This document shows positions 1-6,920 of a DNA stretch of 16,898 bases, piece after piece. The translations under genes were made by a program, and so were the position numbers. Location of the stretch: NCBI GenBank assembly GCA_946539175.1, contig CAMNHH010000032.1, forward strand, positions 1 to 16,898. The letters run 5' to 3'. Positions within the stretch are counted from its first letter, which is position 1; each line of letters starts with the position of its first letter. Below the pieces are notes generated by a model that worked only from the letters and a program-made list of their open reading frames with translations, was not told where the DNA came from and did no database searches. Origin of the DNA: an uncultured Clostridia bacterium. Lineage in GTDB: Bacteria; Bacillota; Clostridia; Oscillospirales; Oscillospiraceae.

Positions 1-217
1 CAAAAGAAAACTGAATGACCGTCCGAACAGGATATGACCGTGCCAAGACTCCCACAAACGGGACGAGCGCAGCGACGCCGGAGTGTAATTCTCGGGCAGG
101 AACGATGTTCGGAGCGAACGGCAAAAGCGAATGGCTGGGGGCAGGGATACCCCTGTCCACAGTTATAACGAGCATCGGATTTTGACCCACATAATCCGGA
201 GACCGCAATAATCAAAT
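1..217. other. Unresolved segment before the first terminator
   Basis: I recognise no gene here. All three forward frames are broken by stops. The longest ATG frame is 15-185, 56 codons; its ATG directly follows a TGA, it has no recognisable motif, and it has no ribosome binding site. Two small hairpins are visible: GTTCG-GAG-CGAAC at 107-119, and an 8-bp stem with one G-T pair and loop ATAC at 139-158. The segment leads into the strong terminator at 218-258. It could be the 3' part of a structured RNA, the decayed tail of a mobile element, or a 3' UTR of a gene left of the window. The sequence does not decide between these. Confidence 0.3.
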
Positions 218-258
218 CAGGCGTGACCACTTCGGTCACGCCTGTTTCATTTCCTTTT
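218..258 (+). terminator. Intrinsic terminator
   Basis: An 11-bp perfect GC-rich stem (CAGGCGTGACC at 218-228, GGTCACGCCTG at 234-244) closes a 5-nt loop ACTTC. It is followed by the T-rich tail GTTTCATTTCCTTTT. It would end transcription arriving from the left edge. It isolates the pyr-pur operon from whatever lies upstream. Confidence 0.75.
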
Positions 259-311
259 AGATGATTGTTACTTGGCTCAAAAAATCATTTCTGTGCACTT
301 CTTTCTCGCAA

Positions 312-344
312 AGCCAAGAAGGACAGCAATGCGGCTTTTTTTAG
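312..344 (+). terminator. Weak terminator-like hairpin
   Basis: AAAGCC at 312-317 can pair with GGCTTT at 335-340 across a 17-nt loop, and a run of seven T (338-344) follows. The stem is only 6 bp and the loop is large, so this is a weak candidate. It directly precedes the inverted repeat at 348-467. Confidence 0.3.
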
Positions 345-347
345 ACA

Positions 348-467
348 CCTCATCAGTCAGCCTTACGTCTGACAGCTTCCCCTCAAGGGGAAGCCCTTAG
401 TTGTCACGCTCCTCAAGCCTTCCCCTTGAGGGGAAGGTGGCCGAGCAAAGCGAGGTCGGATGAGGTG
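348..467. repeat. MITE-like palindromic intergenic repeat
   Basis: A 120-bp element is bounded by a perfect 9-bp terminal inverted repeat: CACCTCATC at 348-356 and GATGAGGTG at 459-467. Inside are two 8-bp hairpins with 4-nt loops. The first is GCTTCCCC-TCAA-GGGGAAGC at 375-394. The second is CCTTCCCC-TTGA-GGGGAAGG at 418-437. The two hairpins are near inverted copies of each other, so the element can also fold into one large structure. I recall closely similar sequences scattered between genes of Faecalibacterium- and Oscillospiraceae-like genomes, but only one copy lies in this window. No transposase is present, so any movement would need an enzyme in trans. The small minus-strand reading frame across it is not a gene. 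Confidence 0.7.
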
Positions 468-492
468 GAGAAGAGGCGCAAACATTTGTCCG

Positions 493-518
493 GGGCACCT
501 TCCTTACGGAGGGCGCCC
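493..518. other. GC-rich hairpin
   Basis: GGGC at 493-496 pairs with GCCC at 515-518. After an A-C mismatch, CCTTCC (498-503) pairs with GGAGGG (508-513) around the loop TTAC. No T run follows. It sits directly before the hairpin at 520-550, so the two may form one structured unit. Confidence 0.4.
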
Positions 519-519
519 T

Positions 520-550
520 AAGGGGCGGTCGTTTTTTGGCCGCCCCTTTT
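520..550 (+). terminator. Terminator-like hairpin upstream of the operon promoter
   Basis: AAGGGGCGGTC (520-530) pairs with GGCCGCCCCTT (538-548), an 11-bp stem with one T-G pair. The loop is GTTTTTT and the stem runs into TTTT at 547-550. It lies about 100 bp upstream of the promoter at 647-676, so it cannot attenuate transcripts from that promoter. It would block read-through from the left or attenuate a transcript starting further upstream. Confidence 0.5.
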
Positions 551-646
551 GCTCTGGATGAAAACAGCAATATGCCCTGCTCGTTCCCTCTGCCCCACCC
601 GGAAAATGACAAAATCAACAAAAATCAGAAGGACGCCGATTGTTCC

Positions 647-676
647 TTGACAGAAGTACGGGGCTTATGGTAAAGT
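647..676 (+). promoter_or_regulatory. Sigma-A type promoter of the pyr-pur operon
   Basis: A perfect -35 box TTGACA (647-652) is followed after 18 bp by TAAAGT (671-676). The second matches TATAAT at four of six positions and carries an extended -10 TG at 668-669. A start near 683 would give a leader of only about 36 nt before pyrC. That is too short for a PyrR attenuator or a purine riboswitch, and neither is visible. Any repressor operator would have to overlap this promoter region; I could not recognise one. Confidence 0.65.
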
Positions 677-718
677 ATGGACAGTTAATTGATCCACCCC
701 GACAAGAGAGGTTCTTCT

Positions 719-1918
719 ATGACTCAGTATCAGCTGCTCAAATATTATTCCGGCAACGTTCAGAGTCTCATTCCGCTTGTACACAAGGGGAAACTGCCCC
801 TTTCCCACCACTATGCGATTTTTCCCGGCTTTTGCGATGTGCACGTGCATTTTCGCGAGCCGGGTTTTTCTTATAAGGAGACCATTGCCAGCGGAAGCGC
901 CGCGGCGGCCAGGGGGGGGTACACCGCCGTCTGTCCCATGCCGAACCTGAAGCCGGTGCCGGACAGCCCGGAGCATCTGGCCCTGGAGGAGGCGCTGATC
1001 GAGGAGCAGGCCAGAATTCACGTTTATCCTTACGGCGCCATCACCGTCGGCCAAAGGGGAGAAGCCCTTGCCGATTTGGCAGCCCTGGCGCCTCGGGTCG
1101 TAGCCTTTTCAGACGACGGCCACGGGATCCAGCGGGATGAAATGATGCGGGCCGCCATGCTGGAGGCCAAGGGTCTGGGCAAGCTGATCGTGGCCCACTG
1201 CGAGGATAACAGCCTTCTCAAGGGAGGTTATATCCATGATGGGATCTACGCCAGGATCCACGGACACGCGGGCATCTGCTCCGAGAGCGAGTGGGGCCAG
1301 ATCCGCCGGGATCTGGAGCTGGTGCGGGAGACCGGCTGCGGCTACCACGTCTGCCATATCTCAACCATGGAGAGCGTGTCTTTGATCCGGGCTGCCAAGG
1401 CGGAGGGGCTTGACGTCAGCTGTGAAACCGGTCCCCATTACCTGGTGCTGGACGAGAACGATCTGCAGGAGGACGGACGCTTCAAGATGAATCCGCCCCT
1501 CCGTTCCAGCGAAGATCGAAAGGCACTGATCGAGGGGATTCTGGACGGCACAATCGACTGCATCGCCACGGATCATGCCCCCCACAGCGCCGAGGAAAAG
1601 GCCAAGGGGCTCCGGGGCAGCGCCTTCGGCATCGTGGGGCTGGAGACAGCCTTCCCGGTGCTCTACACGAAGTTGGTATTGCCCGGCATTCTGAGTCTGG
1701 AGAAGCTGCTGGAGCTGATGGTCTATAATCCCAGAAAGCGCTTCGGCATCCCTCTGGGGGAGGATTACAGCCTCTGGGATCTGGATGCGGCATACGCCGT
1801 GGAGCCAGCGGACTTCCTGAGCAAGGGAAGGGCCACCCCCTTTGCCGGCTGGCAGGTCCGGGGCAAATGCCTGGCTGCCGTCTGCGGGGGCAGAATGGTT
1901 TATTCGGTTGATCCGTAG
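719..1918 (+). CDS. pyrC: Dihydroorotase (PyrC)
   Basis: This zinc amidohydrolase catalyses the third step of UMP synthesis, the reversible cyclisation of N-carbamoyl-L-aspartate to dihydroorotate. The product has 399 residues with the start at ATG 719, which has a GAGAGG ribosome site 7 nt upstream. An in-frame TTG at 689 is also open but has no good site. Metal and active-site motifs are complete: DVHVHFREPG (40-49), FSDDG (130-134), AHCED (159-163), CHIST (212-216) and ATDHAPHS (283-290). The N-terminus is shorter than in typical ~430-residue dihydroorotases: only about 35 residues precede the HxH motif, and the usual first strand of the outer beta domain is not recognisable. It is the first gene after the promoter. 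Confidence 0.95.
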   Translation: MTQYQLLKYYSGNVQSLIPLVHKGKLPLSHHYAIFPGFCDVHVHFREPGFSYKETIASGSAAAARGGYTAVCPMPNLKPVPDSPEHLALEEALIEEQARIHVYPYGAITVGQRGEALADLAALAPRVVAFSDDGHGIQRDEMMRAAMLEAKGLGKLIVAHCEDNSLLKGGYIHDGIYARIHGHAGICSESEWGQIRRDLELVRETGCGYHVCHISTMESVSLIRAAKAEGLDVSCETGPHYLVLDENDLQEDGRFKMNPPLRSSEDRKALIEGILDGTIDCIATDHAPHSAEEKAKGLRGSAFGIVGLETAFPVLYTKLVLPGILSLEKLLELMVYNPRKRFGIPLGEDYSLWDLDAAYAVEPADFLSKGRATPFAGWQVRGKCLAAVCGGRMVYSVDP

Positions 1919-1958
1919 GGAACGATCATGCCGGCGCGGCGGACGATCGTTCCGCCGC
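1919..1958 (+). promoter_or_regulatory. Two mutually exclusive hairpins between pyrC and pyrK
   Basis: GGAACGATC (1919-1927), directly after the pyrC stop, can pair with GATCGTTCC (1945-1953). Alternatively GCGGCGGA (1936-1943) pairs with TCCGCCGC (1951-1958) around a loop containing the palindrome CGATCG. The two structures share 1951-1953 and cannot form together. No T run follows either. This 67-nt gap is the longest inside the operon. A role in mRNA processing, stability or pyrK translation is inference only. Confidence 0.4.
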
Positions 1959-1985
1959 TGGAATGCGCCAACGAGGATATCAGTT

Positions 1986-2720
1986 ATGAAGGATACGATT
2001 TTTACCGTTCTTTCTCAGCGGAAGCTGACGCGGAACGTTTATGAATTGAAGCTGGAAGGAGATACCGACCAGATCACCCGCCCCGGCCAGTTTGTCAATC
2101 TGCGACTGGAGGGTCTCTATCTGCGCCGCCCCATCTCGGTCTGCAATATAGAGGGCCGGATTCTTACTTTGATCTACAAGGTGGTGGGGAAGGGAACGGA
2201 GCAGCTCAGCCGCATGGAAGCTGGCTGGAGCCTTCCGGTTCTCACCGGCCTTGGAAACGGCTATGACACAAGCCTTTCCGGCTCCGAGCCGCTGCTGGTG
2301 GGCGGCGGCGTGGGGGTCCCGCCTCTGTATTTGCTGGCCCGCCGTCTGCGGGAGGAGGGAAAGGCCGTCTCTGTGATCCTGGGCTTCAATACCGCCGCGG
2401 AACGCTTCTATGAAGAGGAATTCCGGGCCCTGGGCTGCACGCTCACCGTAACCACAGCGGACGGCTCCTGCGGCGTCAGGGGTTTCGTGACCGACGCCCT
2501 GCCGGAGACCTATACCCACGTCTACTGCTGCGGCCCGGAGCCCATGCTGAGGGCTTTGCACCGCGTGATCCGGACTGGCGGCTCCTTCAGCTTTGAAAAG
2601 CGCATGGGCTGCGGCTTCGGTGCATGCATGGGCTGCTCCTGCAAGACGATTACAGGCTATAAGCGCGTCTGCAAGGAAGGCCCCGTGCTGCAAAAGGAGG
2701 AGATTTTATGGGAAGACTGA
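1986..2720 (+). CDS. pyrK: Dihydroorotate dehydrogenase B, electron-transfer subunit (PyrK)
   Basis: This subunit passes electrons from dihydroorotate oxidation, via FAD and a [2Fe-2S] cluster, to NAD+. It works as a heterotetramer with PyrD in the cytosol. The 244-residue product has the ferredoxin-reductase layout: an FAD-binding barrel with PGQFVNLR (33-40) and LRRPISV (46-52); a nucleotide-binding region with GGGVGVPPLYLLAR (106-119) and CCGPEPM (181-187); and a C-terminal cluster site with Cys209, Cys214, Cys217 and Cys229. I chose ATG 1986, preceded by GAGGA, because family homology begins there; the frame is open further upstream into the pyrC end but that part is not family-like. It overlaps pyrD by 13 nt, which suits coupled production of the two subunits. 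Confidence 0.95.
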   Translation: MKDTIFTVLSQRKLTRNVYELKLEGDTDQITRPGQFVNLRLEGLYLRRPISVCNIEGRILTLIYKVVGKGTEQLSRMEAGWSLPVLTGLGNGYDTSLSGSEPLLVGGGVGVPPLYLLARRLREEGKAVSVILGFNTAAERFYEEEFRALGCTLTVTTADGSCGVRGFVTDALPETYTHVYCCGPEPMLRALHRVIRTGGSFSFEKRMGCGFGACMGCSCKTITGYKRVCKEGPVLQKEEILWED

Positions 2721-3613
2721 GTGTTTCACTCTGCGGCGTTCCGCTGGACAATCCCGTGATCCCGGCCTCCGGCACCTTCGGCTACGGTTACGAGTTCGCG
2801 GAGCTCTATGACATTAATCTATTGGGCACATTTTCCTTTAAAGGCACCACCCGGGAGCCCCGCTTCGGCAATCCCACCCCCCGCATCGCGGAGTGTACCG
2901 CCGGTATGATCAATGCCGTGGGTCTGCAAAATCCCGGCGTGGACCGGGTCATCGATACGGAGCTGCCCAGGCTGGCCAAGGTTTTTCACAAGCCTGTCAT
3001 GGCCAACGTCAGCGGCTTTTCTGTGGAGGAATACGCCGACACCTGCGCCAGACTGGACAAAGAGCCCCAGGTGGGCTGGCTGGAGGTCAACGTCTCCTGC
3101 CCCAACGTTCATGGGGGCGGCATGAGCTTCGGCACCGACTGTGGTGCCGCGGCCTCCGTGGTGAAGGCGGTAAAGGCCGTCACCGCCAAGCCCGTGATCA
3201 TCAAGCTCTCCCCCAACGTAACGGATATCGTCTCCATCGCAAAGGCCTGCGAGGACGCGGGGGCCGACGGCATCAGCCTGATCAACACCCTGCTTGGGAT
3301 GCGGATCGATCTGAGGACCCGGAAGCCGGTTATTGCCAATACCATGGGCGGATTTTCCGGTCCGGCCATCTTCCCGGTGGCTCTGCGGATGGTCTGGCAG
3401 GCGGCCCACGCCGTCAAGATCCCCGTGGTGGGCATGGGCGGCGTCAGCACCGCCGAGGACGTGCTGGAGATGATGATGGCAGGCGCCGCGGCTGTAGAGG
3501 TGGGCGCGGCCAATCTGATCGACCCCTGGGCCTGTCAGAAGATCATCCGGCAGCTGCCGGAGGCCATGGACAAATACGGCATACGAACCTTGAGCGAATT
3601 GATAGGAGGTTAA
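2708..3613 (+). CDS. pyrD: Dihydroorotate dehydrogenase B, catalytic subunit (PyrD, class 1B)
   Basis: This FMN enzyme oxidises dihydroorotate to orotate, the fourth step of UMP synthesis. The 301-residue product is the usual length for class 1B. Visible landmarks are GTFGYG (22-27), SFKGTT (43-48, with the FMN/substrate lysine), NAVGLQNPG (69-77) and NVSCPN (128-133). Cys131 is the active-site base typical of class 1; class 2 enzymes use Ser. Next come IKLSPN (165-170), NTMGG (211-215) with the phosphate-binding region, and GMGGV (242-246). A near-perfect AAAGGAGG lies 7 nt before the ATG, inside the end of pyrK. Pairing with PyrK marks it as the NAD-dependent heterotetramer rather than a fumarate- or quinone-linked enzyme. 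Confidence 0.97.
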   Translation: MGRLSVSLCGVPLDNPVIPASGTFGYGYEFAELYDINLLGTFSFKGTTREPRFGNPTPRIAECTAGMINAVGLQNPGVDRVIDTELPRLAKVFHKPVMANVSGFSVEEYADTCARLDKEPQVGWLEVNVSCPNVHGGGMSFGTDCGAAASVVKAVKAVTAKPVIIKLSPNVTDIVSIAKACEDAGADGISLINTLLGMRIDLRTRKPVIANTMGGFSGPAIFPVALRMVWQAAHAVKIPVVGMGGVSTAEDVLEMMMAGAAAVEVGAANLIDPWACQKIIRQLPEAMDKYGIRTLSELIGG

Positions 3614-3616
3614 GCT

Positions 3617-4315
3617 ATGGGACGTGACGTAATCATCGCCTGTGATTTCCCCAGCGCGGAGCAGACTCTGGCCTTTTTGGACCGCTTCGAAGGGGAGAAG
3701 CCCTTTGTGAAGATCGGCATGGAGCTGTTCTACGGAGCCGGACCGGAGATCGTCCGGGAAATCAAAGCACGGGGCCATAAGATCTTTCTGGATCTGAAGC
3801 TGCACGACATACCCAACACCGTAAAGAAAGCCATGAACGTGCTTTCCCGCCTGGACGTGGATATCTGCAACCTCCACGCTGCCGGCGGCGCTGAGATGAT
3901 GCGGGCCGCGCTGGAGGGCCTGACCCGGCCAGACGGCTCCCGGCCTCTGCTGATCGCCGTGACGCAGCTTACCTCCACCAACCAGGAGACTCTGGAGAAC
4001 GAGCTGCTGATCCGCGAGCCCATGGAGCAGGTGGTCATGTCCTACGCCGAGAACGCCCGGAACGCCGGCCTGGACGGCGTGGTCTGCTCCCCCCTGGAGG
4101 CGGAGCGGGTCCATTCCCGCTGCGGCGCTGGCTTCCTCACGGTTACCCCCGGCGTCCGTTTTGCCGACGGGGATAAGGGAGACCAGAAGCGGGTCATGAC
4201 TCCGGCCCAAGCCAAGGCCATCGGCTCCGACTACATCGTGGTGGGCCGCCCCATCACAGCCGCAGCAGATCCCGTTGCGGCTTATCAGCGCTGCTGCGCC
4301 GAGTTTATCGGCTGA
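3617..4315 (+). CDS. pyrF: Orotidine 5'-phosphate decarboxylase (PyrF)
   Basis: It decarboxylates OMP to UMP, the last step of the pathway, in a TIM-barrel dimer. The 232-residue product carries the charged catalytic network: Lys32 in FVKIG and Asp59, Lys61, Asp64 in LDLKLHDIPNTV. ACDFP (8-12) starts the barrel. TPGVR (177-181) and VVGRPI (208-213) close the phosphate site with Arg211. It is the short bacterial single-domain form, not fused to PyrE. The ribosome site GGAGG overlaps the end of pyrD, and only 3 nt separate the genes. Confidence 0.97.
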   Translation: MGRDVIIACDFPSAEQTLAFLDRFEGEKPFVKIGMELFYGAGPEIVREIKARGHKIFLDLKLHDIPNTVKKAMNVLSRLDVDICNLHAAGGAEMMRAALEGLTRPDGSRPLLIAVTQLTSTNQETLENELLIREPMEQVVMSYAENARNAGLDGVVCSPLEAERVHSRCGAGFLTVTPGVRFADGDKGDQKRVMTPAQAKAIGSDYIVVGRPITAAADPVAAYQRCCAEFIG

Positions 4316-4352
4316 ACGACGTACTTTGAACTCTGAACAAGGAGAAAAGAAT

Positions 4353-4997
4353 ATGGATCTGAAAACCCAAATCGCGAAGGATCTGCTCTCCATCCGCGCC
4401 GTGTTTTTCCGGCCGGAGGAGCCCTTCACATGGGCCAGCGGCATTAAGAGCCCGGTCTATTGTGACAACCGCCTGACCCTGACCGCGCCTGAGGTCCGAA
4501 ACGACGTGGAAAACGGCCTGGCACAGCTGATCCGGGAGAACTACCCCGAGGCGGAGGTCCTGATGGGTACCTCCACCGCCGGCATTGCCCACGCCGCCAT
4601 TGTCGGTCATATGATGGGCCTGCCGATGGGCTACGTCCGCAGCGGCAACAAGGACCATGGCCGCCAGAACCGCATCGAGGGCCGTCTGGAACCCGGCCAG
4701 AAGGTGGTGGTGGTGGAGGACCTGATTTCCACCGGCGGCTCCGTCATCGAGGTGGTGGAGGCTCTGCGGGAGGCCGGCGCCCAGGTGCTGGGCATCGTCT
4801 CCATCTTCACCTACGGTATGCAGCGGGGCATTGACCGGCTGGCTGCCGCCAACGTGAAAAACGTATCTCTGACGGACTTCGATCACATCGCGTCCGTTGC
4901 GGCCCGGGAGGGCTACATCAAACCGGAGGATGTGGAACGGCTTATCGCCTTCCGCAACAATCCCTCTGACGAAAGCTGGATAGGAGGAACCAAATGA
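4353..4997 (+). CDS. pyrE: Orotate phosphoribosyltransferase (PyrE)
   Basis: It joins orotate with PRPP to form OMP, the fifth step. The 214-residue product has the type I PRTase signature VVVVEDLISTGGS (118-130), with the acidic pair that binds PRPP ribose. It also has the flexible catalytic loop RSGNKDHGRQNRIEG (96-110) and the early substrate segment FTWASGIKSPVYCDNR (25-40). I chose ATG 4353 because an AAGGAG lies 8 nt before it and the family N-terminus starts there; the frame also extends back into pyrF. The gap after pyrF is 37 nt. The stop overlaps the pyrB start by 4 nt (ATGA). Confidence 0.96.
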   Translation: MDLKTQIAKDLLSIRAVFFRPEEPFTWASGIKSPVYCDNRLTLTAPEVRNDVENGLAQLIRENYPEAEVLMGTSTAGIAHAAIVGHMMGLPMGYVRSGNKDHGRQNRIEGRLEPGQKVVVVEDLISTGGSVIEVVEALREAGAQVLGIVSIFTYGMQRGIDRLAAANVKNVSLTDFDHIASVAAREGYIKPEDVERLIAFRNNPSDESWIGGTK

Positions 4998-5920
4998 AAC
5001 GAAGCGTCATCGACATCCTGGATCTGAGCACCGCCGAGCTGGAGGAGCTCATCGCCACCGCGGAAGACATCATCGCAAATCCCGACAAATACGCCCATGC
5101 CTGTGATCGGAGGATCCTGGCCACCCTGTTCTTCGAACCCTCTACCCGGACCCGCATGAGCTTTGAGGCGGCCATGTACGAGCTGGGCGGCCACGTGATC
5201 TCCGTCTCCAGCGCCGGTTCTTCCTCCGCTGCCAAGGGCGAGAGCGTAGCGGATACCGCCAAGACTGTATCCTGCTACGCCGACATCATCGCCATGCGCC
5301 ATCCCAAGGAGGGCGCGGCCTACGTGGCAGCCACCAACGCCAGCATTCCCGTGATCAACGCCGGTGACGGCGGCCACTGCCATCCCACCCAGACTCTGGC
5401 TGATCTGCTCACCATCTGGCGGGAGAAGCGCCGCTTCGAGGGCCTGACCATCGGCCTGTGCGGCGACCTGAAGTTCGGCCGCACCGTCCACTCTCTGATC
5501 AACGCCATGACCCGCTATAACGGCAATCGGTTCGTGCTGATCTCCCCCGAGGAGCTGAAGGTGCCCAGCTACGTGAAGCGGGGCAGCCTGAAAAAGTATA
5601 ACATCCCCTATACCCAGACCACCGATCTGGAAGCTGCCATGCCGGAGCTGGACATCCTCTACATGACCCGTATCCAGCGGGAACGCTTCTTCAACGAAGA
5701 AGATTATCTCCGCCTGAAGGACAGCTACATCCTCACCCCGGACAAGCTCAGGAACGCGAAGCCGGATCTTTCGATCCTGCACCCCCTGCCCAGAGTCAAT
5801 GAGATCAGCGTCGCCATTGACGACGATCCCAGGGCCTGCTACTTCAAGCAGGTGCTCAACGGCAAGTACATGCGTATGGCATTGATTCTCAAACTTCTCA
5901 AGGAGGCCGGCAGACTATGA
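4994..5920 (+). CDS. pyrB: Aspartate carbamoyltransferase, catalytic subunit (PyrB)
   Basis: It condenses carbamoyl phosphate with aspartate, the committed step of pyrimidine synthesis. The 308-residue product matches the ~310 residues of the Escherichia coli catalytic chain. All core motifs are present: FFEPSTRTRMSFE (46-58, the carbamoyl-phosphate loop), the mobile loop with Lys81 (SSAAKGES), MRHP (101-104), GDGGHCHPTQ (124-133) and LHPLPR (262-267). AGGAGG sits 7 nt upstream. It overlaps both pyrE and pyrI by ATGA. The neighbouring pyrI predicts an allosteric c6r6 holoenzyme rather than an unregulated trimer. The carbamoyl-phosphate supplier (carAB) is not in the window. Confidence 0.97.
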   Translation: MKRSVIDILDLSTAELEELIATAEDIIANPDKYAHACDRRILATLFFEPSTRTRMSFEAAMYELGGHVISVSSAGSSSAAKGESVADTAKTVSCYADIIAMRHPKEGAAYVAATNASIPVINAGDGGHCHPTQTLADLLTIWREKRRFEGLTIGLCGDLKFGRTVHSLINAMTRYNGNRFVLISPEELKVPSYVKRGSLKKYNIPYTQTTDLEAAMPELDILYMTRIQRERFFNEEDYLRLKDSYILTPDKLRNAKPDLSILHPLPRVNEISVAIDDDPRACYFKQVLNGKYMRMALILKLLKEAGRL

Positions 5921-6336
5921 ACATTGATTCCATCCAGAACGGCGTCGTCATCGACCACATCAAGGCTGGGCAGGGCATGAAGCTCTACCATCTGCTGAAG
6001 CTGGATGAGACGGAGCTTTCCGTCGCCATCATCCGCAACGTCACCAGCGGCAAAATGGGCAAGAAGGACATCATCAAGATCGACGCGGACATTCCGCTGA
6101 ATCTGGACATCGTGGCCTATGTGGACCCCGGCGCCACCGTAAACATCATTCGCAGCGGCGAGCTGGTGGAAAAGCGTCAGATGGAGCTGCCGGAGATCCT
6201 GACCGACGTGCTCTACTGCAAGAATCCCCGCTGCATCACCTCCACGGAGCAGGAGCTGCATCACGTCTTCAAGCTGGAGGATCGGGAAAAGAAGGTTTAC
6301 CGCTGCCTCTATTGCGAGACCAAGGCTGGCGGCTGA
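5917..6336 (+). CDS. pyrI: Aspartate carbamoyltransferase, regulatory subunit (PyrI)
   Basis: It binds nucleotide effectors and links catalytic trimers of PyrB into a dodecamer. The 139-residue product is shorter than the E. coli chain (153) mainly at the N-terminus, where VIDHI begins at residue 11 rather than 17. The residues matching E. coli effector-site Asp19, Lys60 and Lys94 are present as Asp13, Lys54 and Lys86, so CTP/ATP control is plausible. The C-terminal zinc domain has four cysteines, Cys101, Cys106, Cys130 and Cys133, in the expected CxxxxC...CxxC pattern. The 4-nt overlap with pyrB fits matched subunit synthesis. It is the last pyrimidine gene; 36 nt separate it from purE. Confidence 0.96.
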   Translation: MNIDSIQNGVVIDHIKAGQGMKLYHLLKLDETELSVAIIRNVTSGKMGKKDIIKIDADIPLNLDIVAYVDPGATVNIIRSGELVEKRQMELPEILTDVLYCKNPRCITSTEQELHHVFKLEDREKKVYRCLYCETKAGG

Positions 6337-6372
6337 TCCAGCGAACCGGATGAACGAGAGAAGGAGACAAAC

Positions 6373-6876
6373 ATGAAAGCGATCGGTATCGTCATGGGCA
6401 GCAAATCCGATCTGCCCATTGTTCAAAAAGCGGTGAATACGCTGCGGGAGCTGGAGATCCCCTATGAGGTCCATATCCTCTCCGCCCACCGCACCCCCGG
6501 CGAGACAGCGGAGTTTGCCCGTTCCGCCCGCGGTCGCGGCTTTGCCTGCGTGATTGCTTTTGCGGGCATGGCGGCCCATCTCGCCGGCGCTATCGCGGCC
6601 AATACCACACTGCCCGTCATCGGCGTACCCTGCGCGGGTCCCCATTTCGACGGAATGGACGCGCTGCTCTCCACCGTACAGATGCCCAGCGGCATTCCCG
6701 TTGCCACCGTGGCCGTTGGCGCCGGCGCCAACGCCGCTCTTCTGGCCGCTCAGATCCTGGCGGTTGACGATCTTGAGCTGGCCCAGCGGCTGGTGGACCA
6801 CCGCACCACCATGGCGGAAACCATTCTGGAGCAAAACCGCAACATCCAGGCAGAGCTGGGCGGCACGTCCGGCTGA
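6373..6876 (+). CDS. purE: N5-carboxyaminoimidazole ribonucleotide mutase (PurE, class I-like)
   Basis: It moves the carboxyl group of N5-CAIR to C4 to give CAIR in purine synthesis. The 167-residue product has GSKSDLP (9-15), SAHRTP (37-42) with the catalytic His39, and AGMAAHLAG (64-72). It also has the conserved tail VQMPSGIPVATVAVGAGANAALLAA, from about residue 102. The helix with AAHLAG places it with class I mutases, which need PurK, rather than class II AIR carboxylases, but I cannot settle this by eye. No purK lies in the window. AAGGAG lies 6 nt before ATG 6373. Only 36 nt separate it from pyrI, with no promoter or terminator between. Confidence 0.93.
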   Translation: MKAIGIVMGSKSDLPIVQKAVNTLRELEIPYEVHILSAHRTPGETAEFARSARGRGFACVIAFAGMAAHLAGAIAANTTLPVIGVPCAGPHFDGMDALLSTVQMPSGIPVATVAVGAGANAALLAAQILAVDDLELAQRLVDHRTTMAETILEQNRNIQAELGGTSG

Positions 6877-6920
6877 ACACCGCACAGTTGAAATAACAAA
6901 ATTAAGGAGTAATTAAGACG

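Noticed and set aside
397..621. Minus-strand frame of 74 codons
   Set aside because: It runs through the palindromic repeat and the two GC-rich hairpins, has no motif, and is best explained as a chance frame in repeat sequence.
677..718. PyrR attenuator or purine riboswitch in the operon leader
   Set aside because: The predicted leader is only about 36 nt, with no terminator/antiterminator pair and no aptamer-like fold.
689..718. TTG start extending pyrC by 10 residues
   Set aside because: No ribosome site suits it, while ATG 719 has a well-spaced GAGAGG, and the extra residues would begin almost at the predicted transcript start.
2819..4444. Long minus-strand frame (541 codons) opposite pyrD and pyrF
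   Set aside because: It is a shadow of GC-rich codon use on the other strand; the plus-strand genes carry complete family motifs and ribosome sites.
6337..6372. Separate promoter or purine riboswitch for the pur genes
   Set aside because: The gap is 36 nt and contains only the AAGGAG ribosome site; no -35/-10 pair or aptamer is visible.
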